Positions 7,377-15,972 of a stretch of 45,778 nucleotides of DNA are shown here, in pieces (the stretch's first letter is position 1; each line of letters starts with the position of its first letter). The translations under genes and the position numbers were made by a program. The notes beneath the pieces are model-generated. The model saw only the letters and a program-made list of their open reading frames with translations. It made no database searches and was not told the DNA's origin. Location: NCBI GenBank assembly GCA_005778405.1, contig SXOA01000007.1:1-45778 (forward strand), read 5' to 3'. This DNA comes from Planctomycetaceae bacterium. Its GTDB lineage: Bacteria > Planctomycetota > Planctomycetia > Pirellulales > Pirellulaceae.

Positions 7377-9794
7377 ATGAGCCGCGTTTGGTCTTCCATC
7401 TCCATTCTGCTCTTTCTGGCCGCTGCTGTGCGCGCTGAGGATGATGGCGCGACGCTGTTTGAGATAAAAATCCGCCCCGTATTGGCCGGCACGTGCTTCA
7501 AGTGCCACGGCGGGGAGAAGACGGCTCACGAGCTGAAGGTGAATTCGCGGGAGGCGCTGCTCAAGGGGGGGAAGAGTGGGGCGGCCTTGGTAGCTGGGGA
7601 GCCGGATAAGAGTTTGCTGCTGAAGGCCATTCGGCGGGACGACGATGCGGCCAGCCACATGCCGCCGGATAAGCCGCTCGCCAAGGAAGTGGTAGCTGAT
7701 TTTGAGAAGTGGCTGAAGCTGGGTGCTCCTTGGCCGGAAGATAAGCCAGGAGTGTCGGCATTTGAGCAGAAAGCTCACTGGGCTTTCCAGCCGGTGAAGC
7801 CGGTTGTGTTGCCAAGCGAAGTTGACGCAGCGGCTGCTAACGCCATCGATTTGCTGATTGGTGTCCAGCAGAAGAAACATGGCATCACTGTTTCGTCCCT
7901 CGCCTCAAAACAAACACTCCTTCGCCGGATCTACTTCGACCTCACCGGCCTGCCTCCCCTGCCGGAAGAGGCTGCGGCGTTTCTGAAGGACGATTCTGCC
8001 GACGCCTGGCCGCGGCTCATTGACCGGCTATTGGCTTCACCACGCTACGGCGAACGCTGGGGACGCCACTGGATGGATGTGGCTCGGTACGCGGATACCG
8101 CGGGGGACAACGCAGATTACCCGGTCCCCGAAGCACGGCTCTACCGCGACTACATCATCGACGCTTTAAATGCCGACAAGCCGTACGACCAGTTCGTGCA
8201 GGAGCAACTGGCGGGTGACCTTCTGGCCCAGGCCCCCGGCACCAGCCGCGAGCGATTCGCCGAGCTGACCATCGCCACCGGCTTTCTCGGCTTGAGCCGT
8301 CGGTATGCGACTGGGCCGTATGAACTCTGGCACCTGACGCTGGAAGACACCGTGGATACCACCGGCCGGGCAATGATGGGGCTCACCTTCCGCTGTGCCC
8401 GCTGCCACGACCACAAGTTCGATCCGCTGACGCAGGAAGATTATTACGCGCTCTACGGCATGTTCGCCAGCACGCAGTTCCCCTGGCCCGGCGGCGAGGA
8501 ATTCCAGTCCAAAGCCTTCGGCCGCAAGGAATTCATGCCGCTCGTTCCCGCGACAGAACTCGAAGCAGCTTGGAAGACCCACCGCGACGAGCTGGCCGTG
8601 ATCACGATGGAGCTGAAGCGATTAGAAGAGGAAGCGGCTGCGAAGAAGGACCTCAAGATTGCGGCAGAGGTGCTGCCGCTGCTTGGCGGGCGGGACCTCA
8701 AAGATCCAGTCGCCGCGCTGAAGGCCGAGAAGCGGGACCGCGAGCGAAGCGGCCTTCCTCGTGGCATCGCGGGAGCTTGTTCCGTCCGCGACGCAACCAT
8801 CGTCGATGTGCCGCTGCAGCAAAAGGGAGACCCTGGCCAGCCAGGAAAAGTAGTTCCTCGCGGCGCGCCAAAATTCTTAATCTCTGCCACTAGCAGGTTA
8901 CAAATCCCTACCGGCCAAAGCGGCCGGCTGCAACTGGCCCAATGGCTGACGCGGCCGGACCATCCACTGACGGCCCGCGTGCTGGTCAATCGCATCTGGC
9001 AAGGGCATTTCGGCAAGGGAATTGTCGGCACGCCGTCCAACTTCGGCCTCCGGGGCGATCCGCCAACGCATCCGGAGCTGCTCGATTATCTCGCGGCCCG
9101 ATTTGTTGACAGCGGCTGGTCGATCAAGCGTCTGCACCGCGAGATTCAAAAGTCGAATGCGTACCAAGTTAGTAGTAACCCGCTTCAGAGGGTTAGCAAA
9201 CCGGCTGAAGCCGGTTACTACGAGCGGTTCGAGCGTCGCCGTCTCGACGCCGAGTCCAACCGTGACGCCATGCTCTTCGTCAGCGGCACGCTCGACATGC
9301 GCCGTCCCGGCGAACAGCCTTTCCCGCCGATGACCGCCTGGACCTGGACCCAGCACACGCCCTTCAAAGACGTTTATTCTTCCCGCCATCGCAGCGTCTA
9401 CTTGATGACCCAGCGTCTGCAAAAACACCCCTTCCTGGCCCTCTTCGACGGTCCCGACACGAACACCACCACCGACAAGCGAACCAGTTCCACCGTTCCA
9501 CTCCAGGCCCTCTACTGTATGAACAGCCCCGAAGTCCGCGAGCAGGCGACAGCGTTTGCCCAGCGGCTGATGATTTCGGTGGCGACTCCGCAGGAGCGAA
9601 TTGCGTTGGCTTACGAGTTGGCCTACTCCCGCGAGCCAACGGCGACAGAGAGCGAAAAAAGTGTTGGCTATTTGGCCGAGTACCAGAAAGAGCTGGTTAC
9701 TTCCGGCCTCACTGCTGGAGAAGCGGAGCGGGAAGCGTGGCAGAGCCTGGCCAGGATCATTTTGAGCAGCAGCGAGTTTGTCTATGTGGACTGA
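7377..9794 (+). CDS. PSCyt1-PSCyt2-PSD1 domain cytochrome-like protein (DUF1549/DUF1553)
   Basis: 805 residues, exported by a signal peptide ending near residue 20. PSCyt1 comes first, with a c-type heme site CFKCH (C40, C43, H44). PSCyt2/DUF1549 follows, with LLRRIYFDLTGLPPLPEE, YGERWGRHWMDVARYADT and a second CxxCH in FRCARCHDHKFDP. The C-terminal half is PSD1/DUF1553: GRLQLAQWLTRPDHPLTARV, RRLDAESNRDAML and a C-terminal helical part. The biochemical role is unknown; such proteins are widespread in planctomycetes and are nearly always paired with a DUF1501 protein, as here. The ATG at 7377 has GGAG seven bases upstream; a TTG at 7362 is the only longer option. Residues of about 599-615 are encoded by a palindromic repeat inserted in frame. 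The long discoidin-like insert of the second copy (19297) is absent. Confidence 0.93.
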   Translation: MSRVWSSISILLFLAAAVRAEDDGATLFEIKIRPVLAGTCFKCHGGEKTAHELKVNSREALLKGGKSGAALVAGEPDKSLLLKAIRRDDDAASHMPPDKPLAKEVVADFEKWLKLGAPWPEDKPGVSAFEQKAHWAFQPVKPVVLPSEVDAAAANAIDLLIGVQQKKHGITVSSLASKQTLLRRIYFDLTGLPPLPEEAAAFLKDDSADAWPRLIDRLLASPRYGERWGRHWMDVARYADTAGDNADYPVPEARLYRDYIIDALNADKPYDQFVQEQLAGDLLAQAPGTSRERFAELTIATGFLGLSRRYATGPYELWHLTLEDTVDTTGRAMMGLTFRCARCHDHKFDPLTQEDYYALYGMFASTQFPWPGGEEFQSKAFGRKEFMPLVPATELEAAWKTHRDELAVITMELKRLEEEAAAKKDLKIAAEVLPLLGGRDLKDPVAALKAEKRDRERSGLPRGIAGACSVRDATIVDVPLQQKGDPGQPGKVVPRGAPKFLISATSRLQIPTGQSGRLQLAQWLTRPDHPLTARVLVNRIWQGHFGKGIVGTPSNFGLRGDPPTHPELLDYLAARFVDSGWSIKRLHREIQKSNAYQVSSNPLQRVSKPAEAGYYERFERRRLDAESNRDAMLFVSGTLDMRRPGEQPFPPMTAWTWTQHTPFKDVYSSRHRSVYLMTQRLQKHPFLALFDGPDTNTTTDKRTSSTVPLQALYCMNSPEVREQATAFAQRLMISVATPQERIALAYELAYSREPTATESEKSVGYLAEYQKELVTSGLTAGEAEREAWQSLARIILSSSEFVYVD
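9172..9221. repeat. Palindromic repeat inserted in frame in the PSD1 gene
   Basis: A 50-bp segment has perfect 9-bp terminal inverted repeats, GTAGTAACC at 9172-9180 and GGTTACTAC at 9213-9221. Inside it are two further symmetric arms around CCGCTTCAGAGGGTT and AACCGGCTGAAGCCGGTT. It is read through in frame, adding about 17 residues (SSNPLQRVSKPAEAGYY) between the helix QKSNAYQ and the conserved ERFERRRLDAESNRD segment. Confidence 0.8.
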
Positions 9795-9824
9795 CGTAGC
9801 CACACGCGGCCCGAGTGTAGGCTT
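9795..9824. repeat. Family A GC-rich palindrome (copy 1), between PSD1 and DUF1501 genes
   Basis: A 30-bp near-palindrome built on CACACGCGGCCCGAGTGT starts on the base after the PSD1 stop codon. Other copies are at 19099-19130, 19156-19185 (inverted) and 36151-36176. It could form a hairpin in the mRNA between the two cistrons. Confidence 0.8.
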
Positions 9825-9848
9825 GAACCAGAACAGACGAGGAGAGCG

Positions 9849-11243
9849 ATGAAAACTTCATCCCGCCGCCACTTCTTGCAAGGTTGTTCTGCCGCTGCGC
9901 TCGCCGGTTCCATGAGCCTGCATTCCAAGCTCGCGCTGGCCGCGGACCTCAACGGCGCTGCGCCGCTCCCCGCACAGAGAACGCACTTCCAGCCCAAGGC
10001 CAAACGCCTCATCATCGTCTTCCTCACTGGCGGTTTCTCGCACGTCGATACGTTCGACTACAAGCCGGAGCTGGCGGCAAAGCATGGGACGCTGGTATCA
10101 TCGCGGGGCCTGCGCGACGACGAAGTGGGGAAGCTGCCGCTCTTGGGCTCGCCGTTCAAATGGGCCCAACATGGGCAATCGGGGCTGTGGGTGAGCGAGC
10201 TGTTTCCACACCTGGCGAAGCGGGCCGACGATTTGTGCGTGATCCGCACGCTGAACACGGACATCGTCGAGCACTTTCAGTCGGTTCTGGCCATGCACAC
10301 CGGCAGTGCCACGGTGCCGCTGCCGAGCATCGGTGCCTGGCTCAGTTACGGGCTGGGGACGGAGAATGGTGACCTGCCACCTTACATGGTCCTCTGCGAG
10401 CACCTGCCGTACGCGGGGGCACAGGTCTGGGACAGCAACTTCCTGCCGCCGCTGCATCAGGGGGTCCGGATCCTTCCCGGCAGCGACCCCATTCCCAATC
10501 TCAAGTCCGCCGCCCGCAGCATCACGCTCCACGAGCTCGAGCAAAAGATGCTCCGGGACGTGAATGAGTTGCACGCCTCGCTTCGTCCCGGCGATTTGAA
10601 CCTCGCCGCCCGCCAGAACAGCTTCCGCACTGCGCAGGGAATGATGCGGGCCGCTCCGGAGGCATTTGACCTCAGGACCGAATCAGCCGCCACGCTCGCC
10701 AGCTACGGTGCTGCCTCTGGCGACGACAAGTCCTTCGCCGCCCAGTGCCTCACGGCCCGCCGGTTGGTGGAGCGGGGAGTAAGGACGGTGGAACTGATCG
10801 ACACTGGCGCGAGCAACAACTGGGACAGCCACGGCAACATGCAGGACCATCGCCCCAAGGCCCTCCGCGTCGACCAACCGCTGGCGGCGCTTATCGGTGA
10901 CTTGAAGCAGCGGGGCCTCTTGGACGAGACTTTGGTCGCCATCTGCACGGAATTCGGCCGGACTCCCTGGACCGACGGCCCCACGACGCTCGGCCGCAGC
11001 CACTTCGCCCGGGCCTTCACCTCCCTCCTCATTGGCGGCGGTGTAAAGGGAGGCATGGCCTACGGCCAAACCGACGAATTTGGCATCGGCATCGTCGATA
11101 AGCCCTGCCACGTCCACGACTACCACGCCACGATCCTCCACCTCCTCGGCATCGACCACAAACAACTCACCTACCGCTACGCCGGCCGCGATTTCCGGCT
11201 CACGGACGTGCATGGGAGTGTGATGCGGGAGATTTTGGCATAG
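9849..11243 (+). CDS. DUF1501 domain protein with Tat-like signal
   Basis: 464 residues. A Tat-type N-terminus (SSRRHFLQG, then a hydrophobic stretch to ALAAD) suggests folded export. The DUF1501 features are in order: KRLIIVFLTGGFSHVDTFDY near the start, PHLAKRADDLCVIRT, FAAQCLTARRLVERGVRTVEL, TEFGRTPWTDG, and HDYHATILHLLGIDHKQLTYRYAGRDFRLTD at the end. DUF1501 belongs to the alkaline-phosphatase/sulfatase-like clan, but no substrate is established. GAGGAGAG lies just before the ATG. It sits 54 bp after the PSD1 gene and is almost certainly in the same operon, with a palindromic repeat in the gap. A hairpin-forming sequence follows the stop. Confidence 0.92.
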   Translation: MKTSSRRHFLQGCSAAALAGSMSLHSKLALAADLNGAAPLPAQRTHFQPKAKRLIIVFLTGGFSHVDTFDYKPELAAKHGTLVSSRGLRDDEVGKLPLLGSPFKWAQHGQSGLWVSELFPHLAKRADDLCVIRTLNTDIVEHFQSVLAMHTGSATVPLPSIGAWLSYGLGTENGDLPPYMVLCEHLPYAGAQVWDSNFLPPLHQGVRILPGSDPIPNLKSAARSITLHELEQKMLRDVNELHASLRPGDLNLAARQNSFRTAQGMMRAAPEAFDLRTESAATLASYGAASGDDKSFAAQCLTARRLVERGVRTVELIDTGASNNWDSHGNMQDHRPKALRVDQPLAALIGDLKQRGLLDETLVAICTEFGRTPWTDGPTTLGRSHFARAFTSLLIGGGVKGGMAYGQTDEFGIGIVDKPCHVHDYHATILHLLGIDHKQLTYRYAGRDFRLTDVHGSVMREILA

Positions 11244-11259
11244 TAGCGAGCAACCTCGT

Positions 11260-11278
11260 TCCCAGGCGGAGCCTGGGA
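11260..11278. terminator. Hairpin after the DUF1501 gene (TCCCAGGC/GCCTGGGA)
   Basis: Perfect 8-bp arms TCCCAGGC (11260-11267) and GCCTGGGA (11271-11278) flank a 3-base loop, 16 bp after the stop of the upstream gene. No T-run follows, so termination is uncertain. The motif (a Shine-like TCCCAGGC-GGA-GCCTGGGA palindrome) looks like an interspersed repeat rather than a classic terminator. Confidence 0.5.
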
Positions 11279-11308
11279 CCAAGTGGATGCGTCGGATAAA
11301 ATGACGGC

Positions 11309-12751
11309 ATGCCCAAAGACTTCCTCGCCGGTGCTCGCGACAGCTACGACGTCGTCGTCATCGGCAGCGGATTGGCGGGGATGACGGCGGCGAATATCTT
11401 GGGGCGGGCCGGCTACCAGGTGCTGCTGCTGGAGCAGCATTACAAGCTGGGGGGCATGGCGACCTGGTTCAAGCGTCCCGGCGGCCACATTTTCGACATC
11501 AGCCTGCACGGCTTTCCACACGGCATGATCAAGAGCTGCCGGCGGTACTGGACACAAGAGATCGCCGACTCGATCGTGCCGCTGAGGCACATCCGGTTCG
11601 ACAACCCGATGTTTTCGCTGACTACGTCGTATGACCGCGAGGATTTTACACGGCTCCTCACCACGAAGTTCGGCGTCACGCAGGAGACTGTCGCCGCCTT
11701 CTTCGACACCGCCCGCGGCATGAACTTTTACGACGACCAGCGGCTGACCACCCGCGAGCTATTTCAGAAATTCTTCCCTGGCCGCGAGGATATTATTCGC
11801 CTCTTGATGGAGCCGATCACCTACGCCAACGGCAGCACGCTGGAAGACCCGGCGATCACCTACGGCATCGTGTTTTCCAACTTCATGTCGAAAGGGGTCT
11901 GGACGTTCGAAGGAGGGACCGACCGGCTCATCGGCCTGATGCACGACGACTTGCTGAAAAGTGGCGTGGACGTGCGGATTAAGTGCGACGCCGAGAAAAT
12001 CCACGTTGAAAATGGCCGCGTCACAGCCGTCACCGCCAACGGCCGGACCATCAAGACCCGGGCGGTCGTTTCGAACTCCAACTTGCGGGCGACGATCTTC
12101 CGAATGACGGGAGAGGAGCACTTTGACAAGAAGTTCGTCCAGGACGCCCGTGAAGTGCGGCTCAACAACTCCAGCACCCAGGTCTATATCGCCCTCAAAC
12201 CCGACGAGCGGGTGGACGAGAGCATGGGGGACCTGTTCTTCACCTCCACCGCCCCCCTCTTCCGCACCGACCTCCTCCTTAGCCGTGACATCACCAGCCG
12301 CACCTATTCGTTCTATTATCCCCGCACCCGCCCGCAGGGGCGTCCGCGGTGCCTCATCGTCAGTAGCACCAACGCCAACTATGCGGACTGGGCCGGCCTC
12401 TCGGACGAAGATTATCAGGCGAGCAAGCAAGACCTTATCGACAAGACGCTTGACCACTTGGACCGCTACGTCCCAAACATCCGTGAGCGGCTCGACCACG
12501 TCGAAGCTGCCACGCCGAAAACCTTCCAGCACTACACAGCCCACGTCGAAGGGGCCAGTTTCGGCACGAAATTCGAAGGTCTTGCCGTCAGCCGGGCTCT
12601 GCCGGAGCAGGTCAAGGGGCTCTATCACGCTGGGAGCGTCGGGATCATCATGTCCGGGTGGCTGGGGGCGATTAACTATGGCGTGATTGTGGCGAACGAT
12701 GTGGATTCGCTGCTGATGAAATCGCCGCCGCCGCAAGTTAGCTCCCAATGA
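11309..12751 (+). CDS. FAD-dependent oxidoreductase of the phytoene desaturase/carotenoid isomerase type
   Basis: 480 residues. The N-terminal dinucleotide-binding motif GSGLAGM (residues 19-25) lies in [20 protein letters not shown] and is followed by [12 protein letters not shown], the usual ADP-ribose acid and GG motif of the amine-oxidase/desaturase superfamily. The C-terminus [21 protein letters not shown] is the closing FAD-binding motif. The middle contains a [20 protein letters not shown] helix typical of CrtI/CrtISO-like proteins. Likely substrates are polyisoprenoids (carotenoid, squalene or a retinol-like polyene), but no neighbouring terpenoid gene supports a choice. No Shine-Dalgarno is seen before 11309; instead a TAAAAT hexamer ends 6 bp before the ATG. 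Its last 14 bp overlap tail-to-tail with the glycosyltransferase gene. Confidence 0.85.
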   Translation: MPKDFLAGARDSYDVVVIGSGLAGMTAANILGRAGYQVLLLEQHYKLGGMATWFKRPGGHIFDISLHGFPHGMIKSCRRYWTQEIADSIVPLRHIRFDNPMFSLTTSYDREDFTRLLTTKFGVTQETVAAFFDTARGMNFYDDQRLTTRELFQKFFPGREDIIRLLMEPITYANGSTLEDPAITYGIVFSNFMSKGVWTFEGGTDRLIGLMHDDLLKSGVDVRIKCDAEKIHVENGRVTAVTANGRTIKTRAVVSNSNLRATIFRMTGEEHFDKKFVQDAREVRLNNSSTQVYIALKPDERVDESMGDLFFTSTAPLFRTDLLLSRDITSRTYSFYYPRTRPQGRPRCLIVSSTNANYADWAGLSDEDYQASKQDLIDKTLDHLDRYVPNIRERLDHVEAATPKTFQHYTAHVEGASFGTKFEGLAVSRALPEQVKGLYHAGSVGIIMSGWLGAINYGVIVANDVDSLLMKSPPPQVSSQ

Positions 12752-13847
12752 GGTTGCGGTACAATTCCTCATGCCGCTCCACCATCTTCTCAATACTGAA
12801 CTCGCGCAGCATCCGCTCGCGGCCCGCTGAACCGAGCTTCTTTGCCAGGTCCGCGTCCGCCAAGATCATCAGGGCCTTCTGCGCCAGTGCCGCACGGTCG
12901 CCGACTTCAACGAGAAAGCCGGTTTCGCCGTTCACGATCAGATCTCGATTGCCCGGAATGTCGCTGGCGACAACGGGCACTCCGGCGCTCATCGCTTCCA
13001 TGATGGCGTTGGACTGTCCTTCGTAGCTGCTGGCGAGCATCAGCAAATCCAGATGCGGCAGGATGCGAGGAATATCGCTCCGCTCACCCAGAAAATGCAC
13101 AATATCGGAGACATTGGCTTGCTCAGCATACCGCTCCAGACGCCTGCGCTGCGGGCCGTCTCCAATAATCAAATAGTGCCCATCGTCCCGCACGCATTTG
13201 ACCAGATCCGCCGACCAGATAATGTCCTTGAGCCGCTTCTGTGGCCAGAGCCGGCCGATAGCCCCAATCAAGCGGGCATCCTTGGGAAGCCCGAGTTCGT
13301 CCAATAGCCGTTCGCGGGTGACGGCTTGCTCCGCAGGCGGAGCGAAGGGTGCGATGCCATTGGGGATTACCGTGAACTTCTCCGCCGGCAGACCTTTGCC
13401 GGCATAGAAATCCCGTACGCCGCTGGAGTTGGTGACAATCCGCTCGGTCCGCCTGGCGAGGTAGCGGTCGATGGTCAGTTGCGTCGTCCCCTTCCAGGGA
13501 TCAACGCACCGCTCTCCAGCCACCACGTGCTTCACCCCGGCGGCAAATGCCGCCTGCCGGCCATAGGCGTTGGCCGCGAACAGCCAGGTATGCACCAGGT
13601 CTGGCTGGAGGCGCTGAATCTCCCGCTTCAGGCGGCCGTAGGCGAAGGGGTCGAGCTTCCACCGCTTGTTAATGAACGTCAGCGGCACACCGGCTTGCCG
13701 CAACTGTTCCTCCAGCGGGCCGGTGTGGGTCAGGACGCAGACATGCACGTCCCAGCCTTTTCGCACCAGCCCGGTAGCCAGCAGCGTTAGTTGCTTCTCG
13801 GCCCCGCCGCGAACGAGCGTCGGAATGATTTGCAAAATGCGGGGCAC
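12738..13847 (-). CDS. GT4-family glycosyltransferase
   Basis: 369 residues, GT-B fold. The N-terminal domain opens with [16 protein letters not shown], the acceptor-side glycine loop. The C-terminal donor domain has [41 protein letters not shown] and the E-x7-E motif in [20 protein letters not shown], which retains the nucleotide-sugar contacts of retaining GT4 enzymes. No signal peptide or transmembrane segment. The product (lipid-linked or exopolysaccharide sugar) cannot be inferred. The start is GTG at 13847, 11 bp downstream of the FG-GAP gene stop, so the two are probably co-transcribed. The 3' end overlaps the convergent oxidoreductase gene by 14 bp. Confidence 0.9.
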   Translation of the reverse strand: MPRILQIIPTLVRGGAEKQLTLLATGLVRKGWDVHVCVLTHTGPLEEQLRQAGVPLTFINKRWKLDPFAYGRLKREIQRLQPDLVHTWLFAANAYGRQAAFAAGVKHVVAGERCVDPWKGTTQLTIDRYLARRTERIVTNSSGVRDFYAGKGLPAEKFTVIPNGIAPFAPPAEQAVTRERLLDELGLPKDARLIGAIGRLWPQKRLKDIIWSADLVKCVRDDGHYLIIGDGPQRRRLERYAEQANVSDIVHFLGERSDIPRILPHLDLLMLASSYEGQSNAIMEAMSAGVPVVASDIPGNRDLIVNGETGFLVEVGDRAALAQKALMILADADLAKKLGSAGRERMLREFSIEKMVERHEELYRNLIGS

Positions 13848-13858
13848 GTCTCAACTAC

Positions 13859-15064
13859 CTATTCCCGCACCTGCGTAAACAGGTGCACTCCCTTCTTATT
13901 GCTGGCAACGATATCCAGCAGCTTGTCCCCGTTCACGTCGGCCAGCTCGAACTGGGTGCCGACGCCGCTGTTGTGATCGAACTGGTGCGGGACGAAGACT
14001 GGCCGCCCGCTTTCCCGCTTCAGCTCCCACCAGAAGAAGACTGCGGGCTCGTTGACGCCTGGGTCGCCCCCCTTGCCGTCGGCCGCGGGGGCATGGGCCC
14101 AGAATCGCTTGCCACAGACGATGTCCGGCAGCCCGTCCCCGTTCATGTCGGCAAAACAGACGCCGTGAATCTGCGAGAAGGTCTTGTCGATTTCGTGGGT
14201 CGTCCATTCGTCCTTGCCGGTCTGCTCGTGCCACCACATACCGAAGGCATGCGGGCTGGAACTGAAGACGTCGTTATCGCCATCCCCGTCATAATCGAAG
14301 ACGTACATCTGGGCCCCGAGGCCGCCAAGCTTGGCAGCGTGCCACTTCCACTCGCTGCCATCATCTTTAACAGGAGCTTCCCACCAGCCGTCGCCGACCA
14401 CGATGTCATTTTTGCCGTCCTTGTTCACGTCGCCGACCCCCAAGCCATGCGCGTACCGCGCCGTGCCTGGTGCTCCCTTTGCAGAAACGACATGAATTGT
14501 CCACTCGGCGTTCGGGTCTTCCTTCGGCGTCAGATAGGCCATTACACGCTCCGGTCCATCCGGTGCTTTGGGATCGAGCGAGACAGCGCAAATCAGTTCC
14601 TTTTTTCCGTCACCATTGAGATCGAGGTAGGTCGGGCTCTCGTTGTTAGTCACCGGCGTAACGGTGTGCTTGGGCCACACCTTGCCGGTTTCTTTGGGAT
14701 TTTCGAACCACCAGGTCGGCTGGCCGGGGAAATCGACCACAAGCAAATCGGACCAGCCGTCGTGATTCACATCCTCGGCGAAGCAGCAGAAGGAATTGCT
14801 GTAGCCGCGCGGATCGACGTCCTGTGCCTTTTCCGCGATGTTATGCATCTTCCAATCCGGGGCTTCGTACCAGCACCATCCAGCAGCAATGTCCAGCTTG
14901 CCGTCCTTATTGAAGTCGGCCACCGCGACCCCTTCGCTGCGGAACTTGGAATCGAGCTGGGTTCTTTGAAAGCGGACGGATTTCGCCGGCTCCGCGGCGG
15001 AGAGAGATGCCGCAAGAATGATGACGCCGCAAATCGGCAGCAGCCAAGAGAGGAACTTTTTCAT
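13859..15064 (-). CDS. Exported FG-GAP/VCBS-repeat beta-propeller protein
   Basis: 401 residues. The signal peptide (FLSWLLPICGVIILAASLSA) is followed by about seven FG-GAP blades with calcium-binding DxNxDGxxD loops: DFNKDGKLD, DVNHDGWSD, DLNGDGKKE, DVNKDGKND, DYDGDGDND, DMNGDGLPD and DVNGDKLLD. This fits an integrin-alpha-like seven-bladed propeller outside the cytoplasm. Several blades carry a WWE or WWF aromatic pair (GWWEAP, TWWFENP, MWWHEQ), typical of planctomycete members. The role is unknown; ligand or polysaccharide binding is plausible. I chose the ATG at 15064 because AAAGG lies 6 bp upstream and the signal peptide begins there; the frame is open to 15154, but that extension contains a second hydrophobic N-terminus and repeat DNA. 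It precedes the GT4 gene by 11 bp. Confidence 0.88.
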   Translation of the reverse strand: MKKFLSWLLPICGVIILAASLSAAEPAKSVRFQRTQLDSKFRSEGVAVADFNKDGKLDIAAGWCWYEAPDWKMHNIAEKAQDVDPRGYSNSFCCFAEDVNHDGWSDLLVVDFPGQPTWWFENPKETGKVWPKHTVTPVTNNESPTYLDLNGDGKKELICAVSLDPKAPDGPERVMAYLTPKEDPNAEWTIHVVSAKGAPGTARYAHGLGVGDVNKDGKNDIVVGDGWWEAPVKDDGSEWKWHAAKLGGLGAQMYVFDYDGDGDNDVFSSSPHAFGMWWHEQTGKDEWTTHEIDKTFSQIHGVCFADMNGDGLPDIVCGKRFWAHAPAADGKGGDPGVNEPAVFFWWELKRESGRPVFVPHQFDHNSGVGTQFELADVNGDKLLDIVASNKKGVHLFTQVRE

Positions 15065-15110
15065 ATTGGGCCTTTCAAATTCAGCACGCTTCCAATTAAA
15101 AACTGCAGGC

Positions 15111-15199
15111 AAAACCGCAGAGATCGCAGCGTAAGACCAAATTAATTTCCTCAATCCTGTCTTTCCTCTGCGTTACTCCGCGTCCTCCGCGGTTCGTCC
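15111..15199. repeat. Inverted pair of a short interspersed repeat (AACCGCAGAG type)
   Basis: AAAACCGCAGAGATCGCAGCG at 15111-15131 and, on the other strand, a longer relative at 15162-15199 (read on minus: GACGAACCGCGGAGGACG, then CGGAGTAACGCAGAGG) form an imperfect inverted pair just upstream of the FG-GAP gene. Tandem AACCGCAGAG-like decamers are a common low-complexity repeat style in many bacterial genomes. Confidence 0.55.
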
Positions 15200-15263
15200 C
15201 GTTTCGCTTCTACCCTGAGAAAAGGATTGTAATGCCTGCCGTTTGTTCCGCCTAGTAACGAAA

Positions 15264-15293
15264 AGAGCCCGCGTACATTCGTGCGCGGGCTCT
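15264..15293 (-). terminator. Strong hairpin terminator downstream of the RRM gene
   Basis: Perfect 10-bp arms AGAGCCCGCG (15264-15273) and CGCGGGCTCT (15284-15293) flank a 10-base loop, 33 bp after the RRM stop. On the minus strand the stem runs into TTTTCGTT; on the plus strand it is followed by CAAGTTTTT, so it can work in both directions. Confidence 0.8.
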
Positions 15294-15325
15294 CAAGTTT
15301 TTGATACTGATGAAGCGAAACGAGA

Positions 15326-15676
15326 TTAGTAGCGGCCGCCGCCGCCACCGCCGCCCCGGCGTCCGCCGCCGCCGTAACCACCGCCACCCCCACCCCGGCT
15401 ACCGCCGCCGCCGCCCCCACCGCGATCTTCGCGGGGACGAGCTTCGTTCACGGTCAGGTTGCGGCCGTCGTGCTCCTTCTCGTGCAGCGCGGCGATTGCC
15501 TCGCGAGCCGCATTGTCATCGGACATTTCCACGAATCCGAAACCCTTGCTCCGGCCGGTGTCCCGGTCGGTAATGACCTGGGCGCTCCGAACCGAGCCGA
15601 ACTGGGCGAACAGTTCTTCCAGGCTGGTATTCGTGACGTTGTAACTCAGATTCCCTACGTACAGCTTCATAGCCAC
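15326..15676 (-). CDS. Glycine-rich RNA-binding protein (single RRM)
   Basis: 116 residues. One RNA-recognition motif fills residues 4-80: RNP2 is KLYVGNLSYN and RNP1 is RSKGFGFVEM, with all the usual aromatic positions. The tail is Gly/Arg-rich (runs of GGGGG broken by R, S and Y), like plant and cyanobacterial glycine-rich RNA-binding proteins that act in the cold or as RNA chaperones; that role is inferred. GAGGAG sits 7 bp before a GTG at 15676, giving MAMKLYVGNL. The ATG at 15670 would leave a 13-bp gap to the Shine-Dalgarno, so GTG is preferred. The tail is encoded by GGC/GGT-type codons that look repetitive in DNA but are ordinary coding sequence. A strong terminator follows. Confidence 0.92.
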   Translation of the reverse strand: MAMKLYVGNLSYNVTNTSLEELFAQFGSVRSAQVITDRDTGRSKGFGFVEMSDDNAAREAIAALHEKEHDGRNLTVNEARPREDRGGGGGGGSRGGGGGGYGGGGRRGGGGGGGRY

Positions 15677-15972
15677 TGCCGAACTCCTCGAAAGCATGCG
15701 CCCCGTGTTTACTTTCCGGGACGACTGGAAAGGGACCAGGAATGGTGGCCCACCAGGTGGAGAGGCGAGAAGGCGGTGGGCAGATCCCGAAAAAACGAGG
15801 ACTACAGTTCGCGTCGACAAACCAACCATTCATAACCCTATACCCTGGGGGACAAAGCTCCAATAGGACATTGAAGAAAACAAGCAGATTCTTCGGAGGT
15901 AGAATGGGTGTCGCTTTACCCCTTAGATTTGGCCGAATTCCGTCAGCTTTCGCATTTTTGAGCCAAAACCCC

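Noticed and set aside
13883..15145. 420-codon plus-strand frame opposite the FG-GAP protein
   Set aside because: The complement of the repetitive GAC/GAT calcium loops; no independent support.
15331..15425. GGC/CCGCC-rich repetitive DNA that might be taken for a CRISPR-like or tandem repeat
   Set aside because: It is the glycine-rich tail of the RRM protein; unit length is irregular and there are no spacers.
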